From: JBMNCR01 sp049366695 | GTDB lineage: Bacteria; Bacillota; Clostridia; Eubacteriales; Alkalibacteraceae | Direction: 5' to 3' | DNA: 19,083 nucleotides | Assembly (NCBI GenBank): GCA_049366695.1 | Contig: JBMNCR010000116.1 | Coordinates: forward strand, 1-19,083 | Part shown: positions 7,022 through 14,457 of the stretch, piece after piece | How the letters are laid out: each line of letters starts with the position of its first letter | How positions within the stretch are numbered: position 1 is the stretch's first letter | The notes under the pieces: generated by a model | Told to the model about the DNA's origin: nothing | The model's database searches: none | Seen by the model: only the letters and a program-made list of their open reading frames with translations | Program-made: the position numbers and the translations under genes

Positions 7022-8341
7022 ATGTTATTTTCACCAGATGGTTCAGTGTTTAAAGGCAGTTTAACGACTATGAATATGATGGGTGCAAGCCTGCCATATG
7101 TTTACACAAGTACAAAGGATGAATACCTTGCAGGAAGAGAAACGGCATGGCTTGGTATTACCCTAAATGTAACCCCAATTTATGATGTTTCTGGTACTGA
7201 TGCGGGAAAACTCTTAAATGAAGTATGCGTTAACAAAAATTTCTTAGAGATGAAGTTAGGTTCATCAAAACATGCTTTGATTTGCAACAGCAAAGGTCAG
7301 ATGGTAGCAGATGGTGTTATAATGAAAAGAGAAAATGATTTCCGTACCTACTGGATGGCGCCTGTACTACAGTATTATGTTGAAACCAGCAATCTAGATG
7401 TCAAGGGAGAATACTGCCAAGATGAATATTTTTACCAAATCGATGGACCTAAGTCATTAGAAATACTGGAAAAAGCATGCCAATGTGACTTGCATGACAT
7501 AAAATTTGCTAGAAACAAGACAGTCAAGATCTGTGATACGGATATGGTTGTTCATCGTCTTGGTATGTCTGGTGCCCTTGCGTATGAGGTACATGGTGAC
7601 GCAAAGAATGCCGAAATCGTCTATACAAGAATCCGTGAAGTATTAGAAGAATTTGGTGGTAAACCACAGGGGATTGGCAGCTACGGTATTATTAATCACA
7701 CAACTGCAGGATATCCCAATCAATATCAGCACTTTATGTATCCGATTTTCAGCAGTGATCCTGCACTGGCTGAATTTATGAAGCAAGTTGGAATCCCAAT
7801 GCATCCATACGGTAGTGCATCAGATAATGATGAATTGTTCTACGCAACTCCATTCGATGTAGGCTGGGGTTATCTTGTTAATTTCGACCATGACTTTATG
7901 GGAAAAGATGCTTTGCTTAAAATTAAAAATAATCCTCCAAGAAAAGTTGTTACCCTAGAATGGGATAATGAGGATATCGGTGAAGTGTTCATTTCCCAGT
8001 TTAAAGGTCAGAACGTTGAACCTTTTGATCCAATTGACCCGGTTACTGACGGCGATATGGTTAATATGCGCTTACGTGGCGATTATGTTTTAGCAGATGG
8101 TAAAAAAATAGGAATTGCTGTTGGTAGAACATATGCCTACTATGAAAGAAGAATGATATCACTTGCTTATCTTGATCCGATGTATGCACAGGAGGGTGCA
8201 GAGGTCCGCGTACTATGGGGCGAGAATGGACACCCTCAGAAGGAAATACGAGCAAAAATCGCAAAATTTCCATATTATGATGGAGAATATAGAAATGAAA
8301 CATTCGATGTAGAAAAGATTCCACATCCGGAATTTCTATAG
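7022..8341 (+). CDS. GcvT-family tetrahydrofolate-dependent demethylase, LigM-like
   Basis: This 439-residue protein belongs to the aminomethyltransferase (glycine cleavage T protein/DmdA/LigM) superfamily. Visible family features are LGITLNVTPIYDVSG (44-58, matching the T-protein 'pLyDlS' segment), RLGMSGALAYEVHG (179-192), ATPFDVGWGYLVNFDHDFMG (275-294, the folate-domain 'G' segment), and a C-terminal barrel ending VLWG...IRAKIAKFPY (397-418). The GALAYEVHG and VLWG-IRA elements resemble LigM, the vanillate/3-O-methylgallate O-demethylase, more than GcvT. LigM moves a methyl group directly to tetrahydrofolate without a corrinoid. It starts 8 nt after a perfect AAGGAGG and ends before a hairpin terminator, so it is probably monocistronic and PucR-controlled. 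The substrate is not proven; other methylated acids are possible. Confidence 0.75.
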   Translation: MLFSPDGSVFKGSLTTMNMMGASLPYVYTSTKDEYLAGRETAWLGITLNVTPIYDVSGTDAGKLLNEVCVNKNFLEMKLGSSKHALICNSKGQMVADGVIMKRENDFRTYWMAPVLQYYVETSNLDVKGEYCQDEYFYQIDGPKSLEILEKACQCDLHDIKFARNKTVKICDTDMVVHRLGMSGALAYEVHGDAKNAEIVYTRIREVLEEFGGKPQGIGSYGIINHTTAGYPNQYQHFMYPIFSSDPALAEFMKQVGIPMHPYGSASDNDELFYATPFDVGWGYLVNFDHDFMGKDALLKIKNNPPRKVVTLEWDNEDIGEVFISQFKGQNVEPFDPIDPVTDGDMVNMRLRGDYVLADGKKIGIAVGRTYAYYERRMISLAYLDPMYAQEGAEVRVLWGENGHPQKEIRAKIAKFPYYDGEYRNETFDVEKIPHPEFL

Positions 8342-8381
8342 AATACGAGCTCTATAACAATCTTTTTCAATATCAGAAAAG

Positions 8382-8418
8382 TGCTCTGCATTACTAGAGA
8401 ATATGCAGAGCATTTTTT
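8382..8418 (+). terminator. Rho-independent terminator after the demethylase gene
   Basis: The stem TGCTCTGCAT (8382-8391) pairs perfectly with ATGCAGAGCA (8403-8412) across an 11-nt loop and is followed by six T residues. It is 41 nt after the stop codon. Confidence 0.85.
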
Positions 8419-8649
8419 AATAAATAAAAGATAATACCGGTCTTTTCCAGAGTTAATTGATTTCATTGTGTAATTCTTAATCGTAATTTTTTTCTTAACA
8501 TTTCAAAATTGTTTATGTCCATATATAATATGCGTTATAATTTTTTACGTATTGATGCTATCTTCAGCCAGATTTTTATTATAATTGTAATTTATTGCAT
8601 TCGTATTTATAACAAAGTTTGGTCCTTAGTAATTAATGTCTGTACAATG

Positions 8650-8674
8650 GGCTTAAATCCTTCGGATTTAAGCC
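8650..8674. repeat. Left-end hairpin of the IS200-like element
   Basis: GGCTTAAATCC and GGATTTAAGCC form a perfect 11-bp stem around TTC. In this family such subterminal hairpins are what the transposase recognises. Confidence 0.75.
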
Positions 8675-8744
8675 GAAACCTTTAGGTTAACCAAGAAGAA
8701 TGTATAACTTAGACAAAGGGAGAACTAAGTCTGAGGTGATTCAT

Positions 8745-9183
8745 ATGGAAAACTATAGGGAATTAGCACACGCTACATTTGATATAAAGTACCATCTAGT
8801 ATGAATAACAAAATATAGAAAACCAGTATTGAGTGGTAGGGTAGAAGAAAGAACAAGAGAATTAGTAAGAGATGTATGTAAAAAAATGAAGTAGAAATAA
8901 TAGCAGGAGATGTGTCAATAGATAATATTCACTTATTAGTGTCGTCTCCAGCACATTTGTCAGAAAGCAAATTAGTGCAGTATATTAAGGGATATAGCTC
9001 AAGGAAACTGATGATGGAATATAAAGAAATAAACCAAAAATTTTAGGGACAACATTTGTGGTAGGAGGATAATTTATGGCAAGTAGTGGTGATGTGACGG
9101 ATAAAGTTATAATACAATATATCGAAAATCAAGATATAGAAGAAAATCGACATGGAGATAATTTCATATTGGGAGATTTTTAG
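8745..9183 (+). pseudogene. tnpA: Broken IS200-type Y1 transposase TnpA
   Basis: Translation from ATG 8745 (after GAGGTGA) gives MENYRELAHATFDIKYHLV, then a TGA (8802-8804) where the family has Trp, then ITKYRKPVLSGRVEERTREL. A frame change in an A-run near 8880-8887 follows, then NEVEIIAGDVSIDNIHLLVS and YIKGYSSRKLMMEYKEINQK, which carries the region of the catalytic Tyr. The next block (F-stop-GQHLW) has a stop in place of Trp, followed by another frame break. The last part, MASSGDVTDKVIIQYIENQ, is intact to the stop at 9181. The HxH-like IHLL segment is altered from the usual HIHLLV context. The product cannot be active. Confidence 0.85.
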
Positions 9184-9206
9184 GTGATTTAGTACCAAAT
9201 TATAAA

Positions 9207-9229
9207 ACCACCTGCTTTCAGCAGGTGGT
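9207..9229. repeat. Right-end hairpin of the IS200-like element
   Basis: ACCACCTGCT and AGCAGGTGGT form a perfect 10-bp stem with a TTC loop, 9 nt beyond the end of the aldolase gene on the minus strand. It may double as a transcription stop for that gene. Confidence 0.75.
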
Positions 9230-9237
9230 GGTTGAGT

Positions 9238-9897
9238 TTACTTAAGTTTTATCTCTTTTGGATATTCCCAATCGTTAAGCTCTTCTACATCAAAAACCTT
9301 AGGTTCTATGTTTTGATTTAAAGTGAGTGCCCTATAATACATTTCAGCAAGTTCTTCGATATAGTTTGCTTTAAGTAGAGCTTCTTTTGCATCTTTACCT
9401 ACAGCTATAGCGCCATGGCTTTCCATTAATACTAAATCGGAAATTAGAGCTGAATTTGCAACTTTTTCGGCCAAATCCATGGTTCCGGGTCTTCCATATG
9501 GCGCAACTGGGACATACCCTTCCTTTAATCCTAAAATTGCACATTCATAGACAATTGCGGGGATAGACTTATTAATTATTGAAAAACTTGTTGCAAAACG
9601 AGAATGTGTATGGGCAACTGAATTAATATCAGGTCTATTTTTGTATAGTGCAAGATGAACTAATAGTTCGCTTGTAGGTTTTAAATCAGTTTTCATTTCA
9701 ATTACAACGGCATCTAAATCTACTATGCAGATATCATGAAGGGTCATCTCTTCTCTGTCAATTCCTGAAGGGGTTACGGCAATATAGCCTGTTTCTTCGT
9801 CTCTAATACTGAAATTACCTGCACGATGTTTACATAGCCCGGATCTTTCAGCCTTTAAAGCGATTTCGAGTACTTGCTTTTTCACTTGTTCCAACAT
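9238..9897 (-). CDS. Class II aldolase/adducin family protein (FucA/AraD-like)
   Basis: This 219-residue protein is the usual size for the zinc-dependent L-fuculose/L-ribulose-phosphate aldolase or epimerase family. Active-site features are intact: GNFS (N28), a P-T-S-E motif (S76, E77) matching the catalytic Glu region, the HTH zinc pair (H96, H98) and the third zinc ligand in ESHGA (H161). It would cleave, or decarboxylate, a phosphorylated or free sugar derivative. It is the last gene after the SDR and zinc dehydrogenase on the same strand, with a CAGGAGGAATAA ribosome site, but separated from the dehydrogenase gene by 147 nt. No kinase is nearby, so the substrate is uncertain; an OtnC-like decarboxylase is an alternative. 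Confidence 0.85.
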   Translation of the reverse strand: MLEQVKKQVLEIALKAERSGLCKHRAGNFSIRDEETGYIAVTPSGIDREEMTLHDICIVDLDAVVIEMKTDLKPTSELLVHLALYKNRPDINSVAHTHSRFATSFSIINKSIPAIVYECAILGLKEGYVPVAPYGRPGTMDLAEKVANSALISDLVLMESHGAIAVGKDAKEALLKANYIEELAEMYYRALTLNQNIEPKVFDVEELNDWEYPKEIKLK

Positions 9898-10044
9898 AAT
9901 TTATTCCTCCTGAGTTATCTAATTTTCTAGTATTTTTTAAAAGCTTATTTTTGTCTTTCCAATGGAATATCATACTGCTTCTAATTTAAAGTATTAGTAT
10001 CCTATATATTTTATTTATTTAAAAATGTGGTGATAGTTTTACTA

Positions 10045-11091
10045 TTATTCAATTCCAGGTTTTAAAACAACCTTTAGAGCATTGCCTGCCTTAATTTCTT
10101 TGATGCCTTTTTCTGCATCTTTTAAGGGAAGAACATGTGTTACGAAGCCATCTACATTTATCATCTTATTCACGATAAGGTCAAATGCCTTCTGAAAGTT
10201 ATTTGGACCATATGCAAAGGCTCCCAAAACAGCTAATTCATTATAGTGAATTTTATTACTGTCTAAAGTAGTGTAGGGATTTTCTGCTGAAACTCCTCCA
10301 AATAGCACAAGTCGACCTCTTTTTCTTAATAGATCCAGTCCTTGAGCTTGGGTTTCAACTACGGGAGTTGCTGAAATCACAATATCAACACCAAATCTGT
10401 CCGTTAAATCAAATATTGTTTCTTTTAAATCGACTTTTGAAGAATTGATTGTATCTGTTACACTGAATTTTTTAGAAAGTTCTAAACGATTATCATTAAT
10501 ATCTATCATTATTATTTTTTTGGCTCCTCTAAGTCTTGCTACTTCTGAGTGTAAACATCCAATTGGACCTGCTCCGAAAATTGCTACTGTTTCTCCCAAT
10601 GTTACATTGGCATATTCTTGAGAATTTATTACAGATGAAAGTAGCTCGACTATTACAATATCATCTGTGGATACATCTTGAGGAATTTTAATCACCTGAC
10701 CTCTTTCCAGACCTATTCCTGGTACTGTCATGTATTCTGCAAATCCTCCTTGAATATGGTGTCCATAGGTTAAACGATCAGAACACATATGTTGCCATCC
10801 CTTTTGACAATACCAACATTTGCCACAAGGGAGCACAGGATTTACAATTATCTTATCGTTAACATTAAAATCTTTGATATCAGCTCCTACTTCTACAATA
10901 GTACCAGCATTTTCATGACCGAGTATACACGGATAAGTTATATGGTGATGTCCATGAAAATATGTTCGAACATCCGAACCGCAAAGTCCTACAGAATCAA
11001 CTTTTATTAACAAACCATCGGTGGGACATTGAGGAAGAGCTACATCCTTATATACAAACTTTTCTTTTCCTTCCAAAACTAACGCTTTCAT
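10045..11091 (-). CDS. Zinc-dependent medium-chain alcohol dehydrogenase (sugar/polyol type)
   Basis: This 348-residue MDR enzyme has both zinc sites. The catalytic set is C37, H59-E60 (GHE) and probably E149. The structural zinc set is C89, C92, C95 and C103 (PCGKCWYCQKGWQHMC). The Rossmann motif GAGPIG is at 173-178, with D197 at the end of the second strand, which favours NAD over NADP. Overall it resembles sorbitol/xylitol/threonine dehydrogenases. It oxidises or reduces a secondary alcohol on a polyol or sugar. It lies 54 nt after the SDR gene, with a TGAGGTG ribosome site. An SDR and MDR pair upstream of an aldolase suggests oxidation and interconversion of a polyol before carbon-carbon cleavage. 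Confidence 0.88.
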   Translation of the reverse strand: MKALVLEGKEKFVYKDVALPQCPTDGLLIKVDSVGLCGSDVRTYFHGHHHITYPCILGHENAGTIVEVGADIKDFNVNDKIIVNPVLPCGKCWYCQKGWQHMCSDRLTYGHHIQGGFAEYMTVPGIGLERGQVIKIPQDVSTDDIVIVELLSSVINSQEYANVTLGETVAIFGAGPIGCLHSEVARLRGAKKIIMIDINDNRLELSKKFSVTDTINSSKVDLKETIFDLTDRFGVDIVISATPVVETQAQGLDLLRKRGRLVLFGGVSAENPYTTLDSNKIHYNELAVLGAFAYGPNNFQKAFDLIVNKMINVDGFVTHVLPLKDAEKGIKEIKAGNALKVVLKPGIE

Positions 11092-11145
11092 CTTATCACC
11101 TCATAAATTTATTTGAATATATATAGCTAAACTTTTTGTAATAAA

Positions 11146-11889
11146 TCAAGCATATGTTCTACCGCCATCGATTGTAATTACTTCTCCATTAATATAACTT
11201 GCCATATTTGAGGCTAAAAAAGCCGACATATATCCTATTTCTTCAGGCTGACAAAGTCTTTTTAAAGGGACACTGGTGATTTTTTTATCTAAATCTCCTG
11301 TCTTTCGATTTCTTAATAGTTCTGTATCTACTAAAGTTATTGCTAAGGCATTTGTTCTAATATTGTATTTGCCATAGTCTTTAGCAAGATTTCTTGTTAG
11401 TCCCAACATAGCCGATTTTGAAGAAGCATAATGGGCTCCTCCGCCTGCTCCTGTAAACATGCTGGTAGAAGAAATGTTGATGATTGAACCTCCTTGATCT
11501 TTCATCAAAGGAAGTGCATATTTAGCGCAATAAAAAGCTCCAAAGGTATTAATGTTAAAAATAGTTTGAATATCTTCTATAGGGAGATCCTCCAATTTGT
11601 ACTCACTAGTAGTGCCTGCATTATTAATTAGTATATCAAGTCTGCCATATTTTATTTCTATTGATTTCATCATTTTTTTGACGTTTTTATAATCTGTTAT
11701 ATCGGCTTGAATAGTATCTACATTTTCGCCTATACTTTTTGCAACATCTAAAGCAGCTTCATGATTTTTGTTGTAGTTTATGATGACTTTAGCACCTGCT
11801 TCAGATAAAATATGAGCGCAGGATTTTCCGATCCCTCTTGACGCTCCTGTAATCAATGCAATTTTTCCATTTAAATCAATATTTAGCAT
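11146..11889 (-). CDS. Short-chain dehydrogenase/reductase (FabG-like SDR)
   Basis: This 247-residue classical SDR has the TGASRGIG cofactor motif (14-21), NNAG (89-92), a Ser around 141, and the catalytic YxxxK (Y154, K158), with an SDR-typical C-terminus (GEVITIDGG). The Arg at position 18 in the cofactor loop is compatible with NADPH, but NAD cannot be ruled out. It is the first gene of the minus-strand group with the zinc dehydrogenase and class II aldolase. The ribosome site is AAAGGAGTG. Because it is alone in a sugar-type cluster and not with fatty-acid genes, a sugar or polyol substrate is more likely than an acyl carrier protein substrate. Confidence 0.87.
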   Translation of the reverse strand: MLNIDLNGKIALITGASRGIGKSCAHILSEAGAKVIINYNKNHEAALDVAKSIGENVDTIQADITDYKNVKKMMKSIEIKYGRLDILINNAGTTSEYKLEDLPIEDIQTIFNINTFGAFYCAKYALPLMKDQGGSIINISSTSMFTGAGGGAHYASSKSAMLGLTRNLAKDYGKYNIRTNALAITLVDTELLRNRKTGDLDKKITSVPLKRLCQPEEIGYMSAFLASNMASYINGEVITIDGGRTYA

Positions 11890-12099
11890 GATGCAACACT
11901 CCTTTTGCTATATTATTAGGAACTATTAAAGCAGATCCGTTTTTAGAGAATAAGTGCAGAGTTCTATGCTCGCAACTCATTCATTTCTAGTACGACTATA
12001 ACTTTACAAATTTTAAATATCGCAACATTGTTTTTGGTTTATAAATCTATTATTTTACAATATCATCGAAATTATTAGACGTCAAATAAAAAGCGATAC

Positions 12100-12116
12100 A
12101 TTGAACAAATGTTCAT
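12100..12116. promoter_or_regulatory. SorC/DeoR-like operator palindrome
   Basis: ATTGAACAAATGTTCAT contains TGAACA-AA-TGTTCA, a perfect 6-bp inverted repeat. It resembles the operator reported for B. subtilis DeoR (ATTGAAC-type half-sites), which is also a SorC-family regulator. It lies about 150 bp upstream of the SorC-type gene and about 210 bp upstream of the SDR gene. Confidence 0.55.
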
Positions 12117-12163
12117 ATAATGAGCGTAACGATGTAGTGATAAGAGATTTAATCAATAAATAT

Positions 12164-12193
12164 ATGAACAAATGTAACAATGCAAATGTTCAT
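12164..12193. promoter_or_regulatory. Second operator-like repeat region
   Basis: ATGAACA (12164-12170) and TGTTCAT (12187-12193) are inverted arms around AATGTAACAATG-rich DNA. The elements GAACAAATG and CAAATGTTCAT repeat those of the palindrome at 12100. It sits just upstream of the regulator's promoter. Two spaced sites suit looping or tetramer binding, as known in SorC-family repressors. Confidence 0.45.
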
Positions 12194-12205
12194 GGCTAAT
12201 GAATC

Positions 12206-12234
12206 TTGACTTAAATATGCAATTATAATACACT
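12206..12234 (+). promoter_or_regulatory. Candidate promoter of the SorC-type regulator gene
   Basis: TTGACT (12206-12211), a 17-nt spacer and TACACT (12229-12234) give a start near 12241, 20 nt before the preferred ATG. A TATAAT also occurs in the spacer but would be only 12 nt from the -35 box. Confidence 0.5.
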
Positions 12235-12260
12235 TAAAAAAAATATGAATGGAGTTTAAA

Positions 12261-13217
12261 ATGTCTCAAAAATTGAATGATAAAAGAGATCAGTTAATAG
12301 CCGTTTCGAAATTATATTATATTGAGGGATTGTCACAAGAAGAAATATCTAAGCAGTTATTTGTGTCTCGTCCTACTGTATCTCGTTTGTTAAAAGAATC
12401 CTTAAAAAAAGGTATTGTGCAAATAAGAATAGATGATATTTCTTCGCACTGTCTTGAACTAGCAAAACAAATTGAAGAAAAATTTGGTATCAATAAAGTA
12501 ATTGTAGCACCAAGCAGTTATAATTTGGAGGAAAGCAAACAGAATGTGGGCGCTTCTACAGCCCTATATTTGGAATCTGCCATAAAGAATGGTGCGCTTT
12601 TAGGGATCGCGTGGGGAACTACTCTTAGCTATGTTGTGAAAAATATCAGGCATAATGCATTAAAAAAAACTGATGTTATACAAATGCTTGGAGGGATTGG
12701 AAATAAAACACAAGATACCGATGCTAATGCTTTGGCTCTTGCACTAGCTAGTGCCTTAGATGGAGATAGTTATCTTTTGCAAGCTCCTTTTATGGTAAAA
12801 AGCAAAGTTCTGAGAGATTTGCTTATGGATGAACCATATATTAAACAACATTTTGAAAAAGCACAAGATGTAAGTGTAGCATTAGTAGGACTTGGATCTG
12901 TAAAACCCGAGCTCAGTGCACAATTTAGATCAGGACATATAACATTAGAAGATGCACAAAGATTAAAAAATGAAGGTGCTGTTGGAGATATTTGTGGTAG
13001 ATATATTGATATTAATGGTAATGAATGTCGTACTTCATTAACCGATAGGATAATTACAGTATCTTTGAAAGAACTAATAAAAATACCCAAAGTAATCGGG
13101 GTTGCTTGTGGGAATGAAAAAAAAGATATTATTATAGGTGCTTTAAAAGGAAAATATTTAGATGTTCTTATAATAGATAAAAATGCTGCATTAGTAATAT
13201 TAGAGGAAGAAACATAA
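12261..13217 (+). CDS. SorC/DeoR-family sugar-binding transcriptional regulator
   Basis: With ATG 12261 (GGAG six bases upstream) the protein has 318 residues; an ATG four codons earlier gives 322 but has no ribosome site. The N-terminal helix-turn-helix is at about 24-47 (LSQEEISKQLFVSRPTVSRL). The rest is the SorC sugar-phosphate-binding domain, including the GIAWGTTLSYVV segment and the IQMLGGIGN and ALVGLGSV blocks typical of the family. Such proteins bind DNA as tetramers and respond to a phosphorylated sugar intermediate. It is divergent from the SDR-dehydrogenase-aldolase genes and is their likely regulator through the repeats at 12100-12193. Confidence 0.88.
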   Translation: MSQKLNDKRDQLIAVSKLYYIEGLSQEEISKQLFVSRPTVSRLLKESLKKGIVQIRIDDISSHCLELAKQIEEKFGINKVIVAPSSYNLEESKQNVGASTALYLESAIKNGALLGIAWGTTLSYVVKNIRHNALKKTDVIQMLGGIGNKTQDTDANALALALASALDGDSYLLQAPFMVKSKVLRDLLMDEPYIKQHFEKAQDVSVALVGLGSVKPELSAQFRSGHITLEDAQRLKNEGAVGDICGRYIDINGNECRTSLTDRIITVSLKELIKIPKVIGVACGNEKKDIIIGALKGKYLDVLIIDKNAALVILEEET

Positions 13218-13370
13218 TTGATAATAATAAAATATAAATAAGAAGATTACAATGCAAAGTAAAAGAAAGGTTAAAAGACCTTTGCTATTATAGATGAGTG
13301 AGTTATAAATATGAATTTGATGATTGTATTCATAAAGATAGATGGTACAGTATAGCAATGATCAGAGTTA

Positions 13371-13799
13371 TTGCTTTATGCAGGATATATGAATCTTGAT
13401 TTCAATGCTATTTTTCAAGCAGGTGTATACATAGCTTGTTCAGGTGATGTTTTAGACTTGGCAATAGATATTTCAGCGGCTATTGAAGAAGTGGTGTGGA
13501 ATAATCCAAAAGTATCAAAAGATCAACTAATTAAACAAGGATTAACTATTGGGAAATCAGCTGTAGGAGGTCAGATAACTACTTTGCTTTTGGCATATAT
13601 GGCGCAAGGAGTTTTGTTGATGAATATAATAAATTCAAAAGCTATCGAGGCTGAAATACTTAACACCTTTGTTGGATGTGTAGGTCTTGTGTTAGTATAG
13701 TCTCTCACTTCTATAATATGTGGGGTTATCTTAGAAACAAGGACGAATGATGAAAGAATTCGTATTTCGTTTTCTGTTTCTGAAATAAATTAAATAGAT
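13371..13799 (+). pseudogene. YibE/F-family membrane protein, C-terminal fragment with internal stop
   Basis: The frame from TTG 13371 encodes 109 residues resembling the C-terminal half of YibE/F-like integral membrane proteins: FQAGVYIACSGDVLDLAIDI, EEVVWNNPKVS, GKSAVGGQITTLLLAYMAQG and ILNTFVGCVGLVLV. Full-length members are about three times longer and carry several more N-terminal helices. After a TAG at 13698-13700 the same frame continues as SLTSIICGVILETRTNDERI, which looks like the family's final helix and tail, to a TAA ending about 13793. So the fragment lacks its N-terminus and has a premature stop. No ribosome site fits the TTG. This is a relic, not a working gene. Confidence 0.6.
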
Positions 13800-13890
13800 T
13801 ACAAAATAATTATTATATATAAAGCCTGTACCACTTAGCGCAAGGAAAGTTTTTTTGATTTGCAGAGTATTATCTAAAGCTAGTTAATCA

Positions 13891-13965
13891 ATGTATACAT
13901 ATTTGTTGTTAGTATCTGATTTTGTTTTTTTGATGCTGGCTTATTTTTTTATGCTGAAAAAATAA
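13891..13965 (+). CDS. Possible tiny hydrophobic peptide (24 residues)
   Basis: ATG 13891 opens a short frame encoding MYTYLLLVSDFVFLMLAYFF followed by MLKK and TAA. It is a single membrane-spanning segment with a basic end, the shape of holin-like type I toxin peptides in Firmicutes. The ribosome site is weak (AAAG about 15 nt upstream), and no antisense RNA promoter or terminator could be identified. A chance frame in AT-rich DNA is a serious alternative. Confidence 0.2.
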   Translation: MYTYLLLVSDFVFLMLAYFFMLKK

Positions 13966-14097
13966 TTTTGGAAAATTAAAATACCTACATATTAAGTAAC
14001 ATGTTTATTAAAATATAGATTATGGTTTGTATAAAAACAATACAAATGTAGAAAATATAAAACGATGAAAGAATCAAAAAAAAGGAGAAGTGAATCT

Positions 14098-14325
14098 ATG
14101 AGAAATAAACCCGATGATAGAAGAGATAATGTAGACAAAATTCAGTATAATATTGGTAAAACAATACAAAATTATCAACAAGCAGACGAAATGATTTCTA
14201 AAACAGATGATGAAAAAACAAAGAAAAATCTGAAACAAAAAAATAAGAGAAGACAAGAAGCTATTAATTCAATGAGGACTGAAATAAAAGACGAAGCAAT
14301 AGACAAAAAAAACGAATATAAATAA
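14098..14325 (+). CDS. tlp: Small acid-soluble spore protein, Tlp family
   Basis: This 75-residue, very hydrophilic protein matches the Tlp family across its length: MRNKPDDRRDNVDKIQYNI (family KPDDRSDNVeklq), then TIQNYQQADEMI, KNKRRQEAINSMRTEIKDEA and a final NEYK. Tlp proteins are made in the developing forespore and belong to the small acid-soluble spore protein group. The start at ATG 14098 is chosen because AAAGGAGAAG lies 7-14 nt upstream and it aligns with the family start; a longer frame from 14065 is possible. It stands alone and is flanked by non-coding DNA. I could not find a clear sigma-G promoter. It is good evidence that the organism forms endospores. Confidence 0.85.
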   Translation: MRNKPDDRRDNVDKIQYNIGKTIQNYQQADEMISKTDDEKTKKNLKQKNKRRQEAINSMRTEIKDEAIDKKNEYK

Positions 14326-14378
14326 ATTTCTAATATGAATATTAATAGTTTATTGAAACCTTTGTGGCAACGTGCTGC

Positions 14379-14399
14379 TATCACTAATTTTTAGTGATA
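14379..14399 (+). terminator. Hairpin after tlp, possible terminator
   Basis: TATCACTAA and TTAGTGATA form a perfect 9-bp stem with a 3-nt loop, 54 nt after the tlp stop. The T run is inside the loop and stem rather than after it, so termination is only probable. Confidence 0.45.
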
Positions 14400-14411
14400 A
14401 GAAGTATAATT

Positions 14412-14457
14412 ATATTAATGCTCTTTTATTATTAAAATAGTAAAAAAGCATTAATAT
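14412..14457. repeat. 46-nt near-perfect palindrome
   Basis: The outer arms ATATTAATGCT and AGCATTAATAT pair over 11 bp. The inner arms TTTTATTATT and AATAGTAAAA pair with one wobble. It could be a bidirectional terminator between tlp and the downstream gene, or a small mobile repeat. Confidence 0.6.

Larger units (their letters stand above)
8645..9237 (+). mobile_element. Degenerate IS200/IS605-family element (tnpA only)
   Basis: A relic of a single-strand transposon. The left end has a perfect 11-bp hairpin (8650-8674, loop TTC) and the right end a perfect 10-bp hairpin (9207-9229, loop TTC), as in IS200-like elements. Between them lies a broken tnpA. The limits are estimated from the hairpins; the exact cleavage sites are not visible. 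The right end abuts the stop codon of the minus-strand aldolase gene, so its hairpin could now end that transcript. There is no tnpB-like gene. Confidence 0.8.
11890..12260. other. Divergent intergenic region with operator-like repeats
   Basis: This gap separates the SDR gene from the SorC-type regulator. It holds two regions of GAACA/TGTTC repeats (12100-12116 and 12164-12193) and a candidate promoter for the regulator. I see no convincing minus-strand promoter for the SDR operon and no coding sequence. Confidence 0.5.

Noticed and set aside
8517..8687. A 56-codon frame (MSIYNMRYNFLRIDAIF...) running into the IS200-like left end
   Set aside because: It has no ribosome site, resembles nothing known and crosses the element's hairpin, so it is most likely a chance frame.
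13254..13290. AAAGGT/ACCTTT hairpin after the SorC-type gene as a terminator
   Set aside because: The stem is only 6 bp and no T run follows, so it is too weak to call.
13981..14060. Sigma-G type promoter for tlp (CATATTA at 13988)
   Set aside because: No matching -35 element at the right distance, and it is over 100 nt from the start codon.
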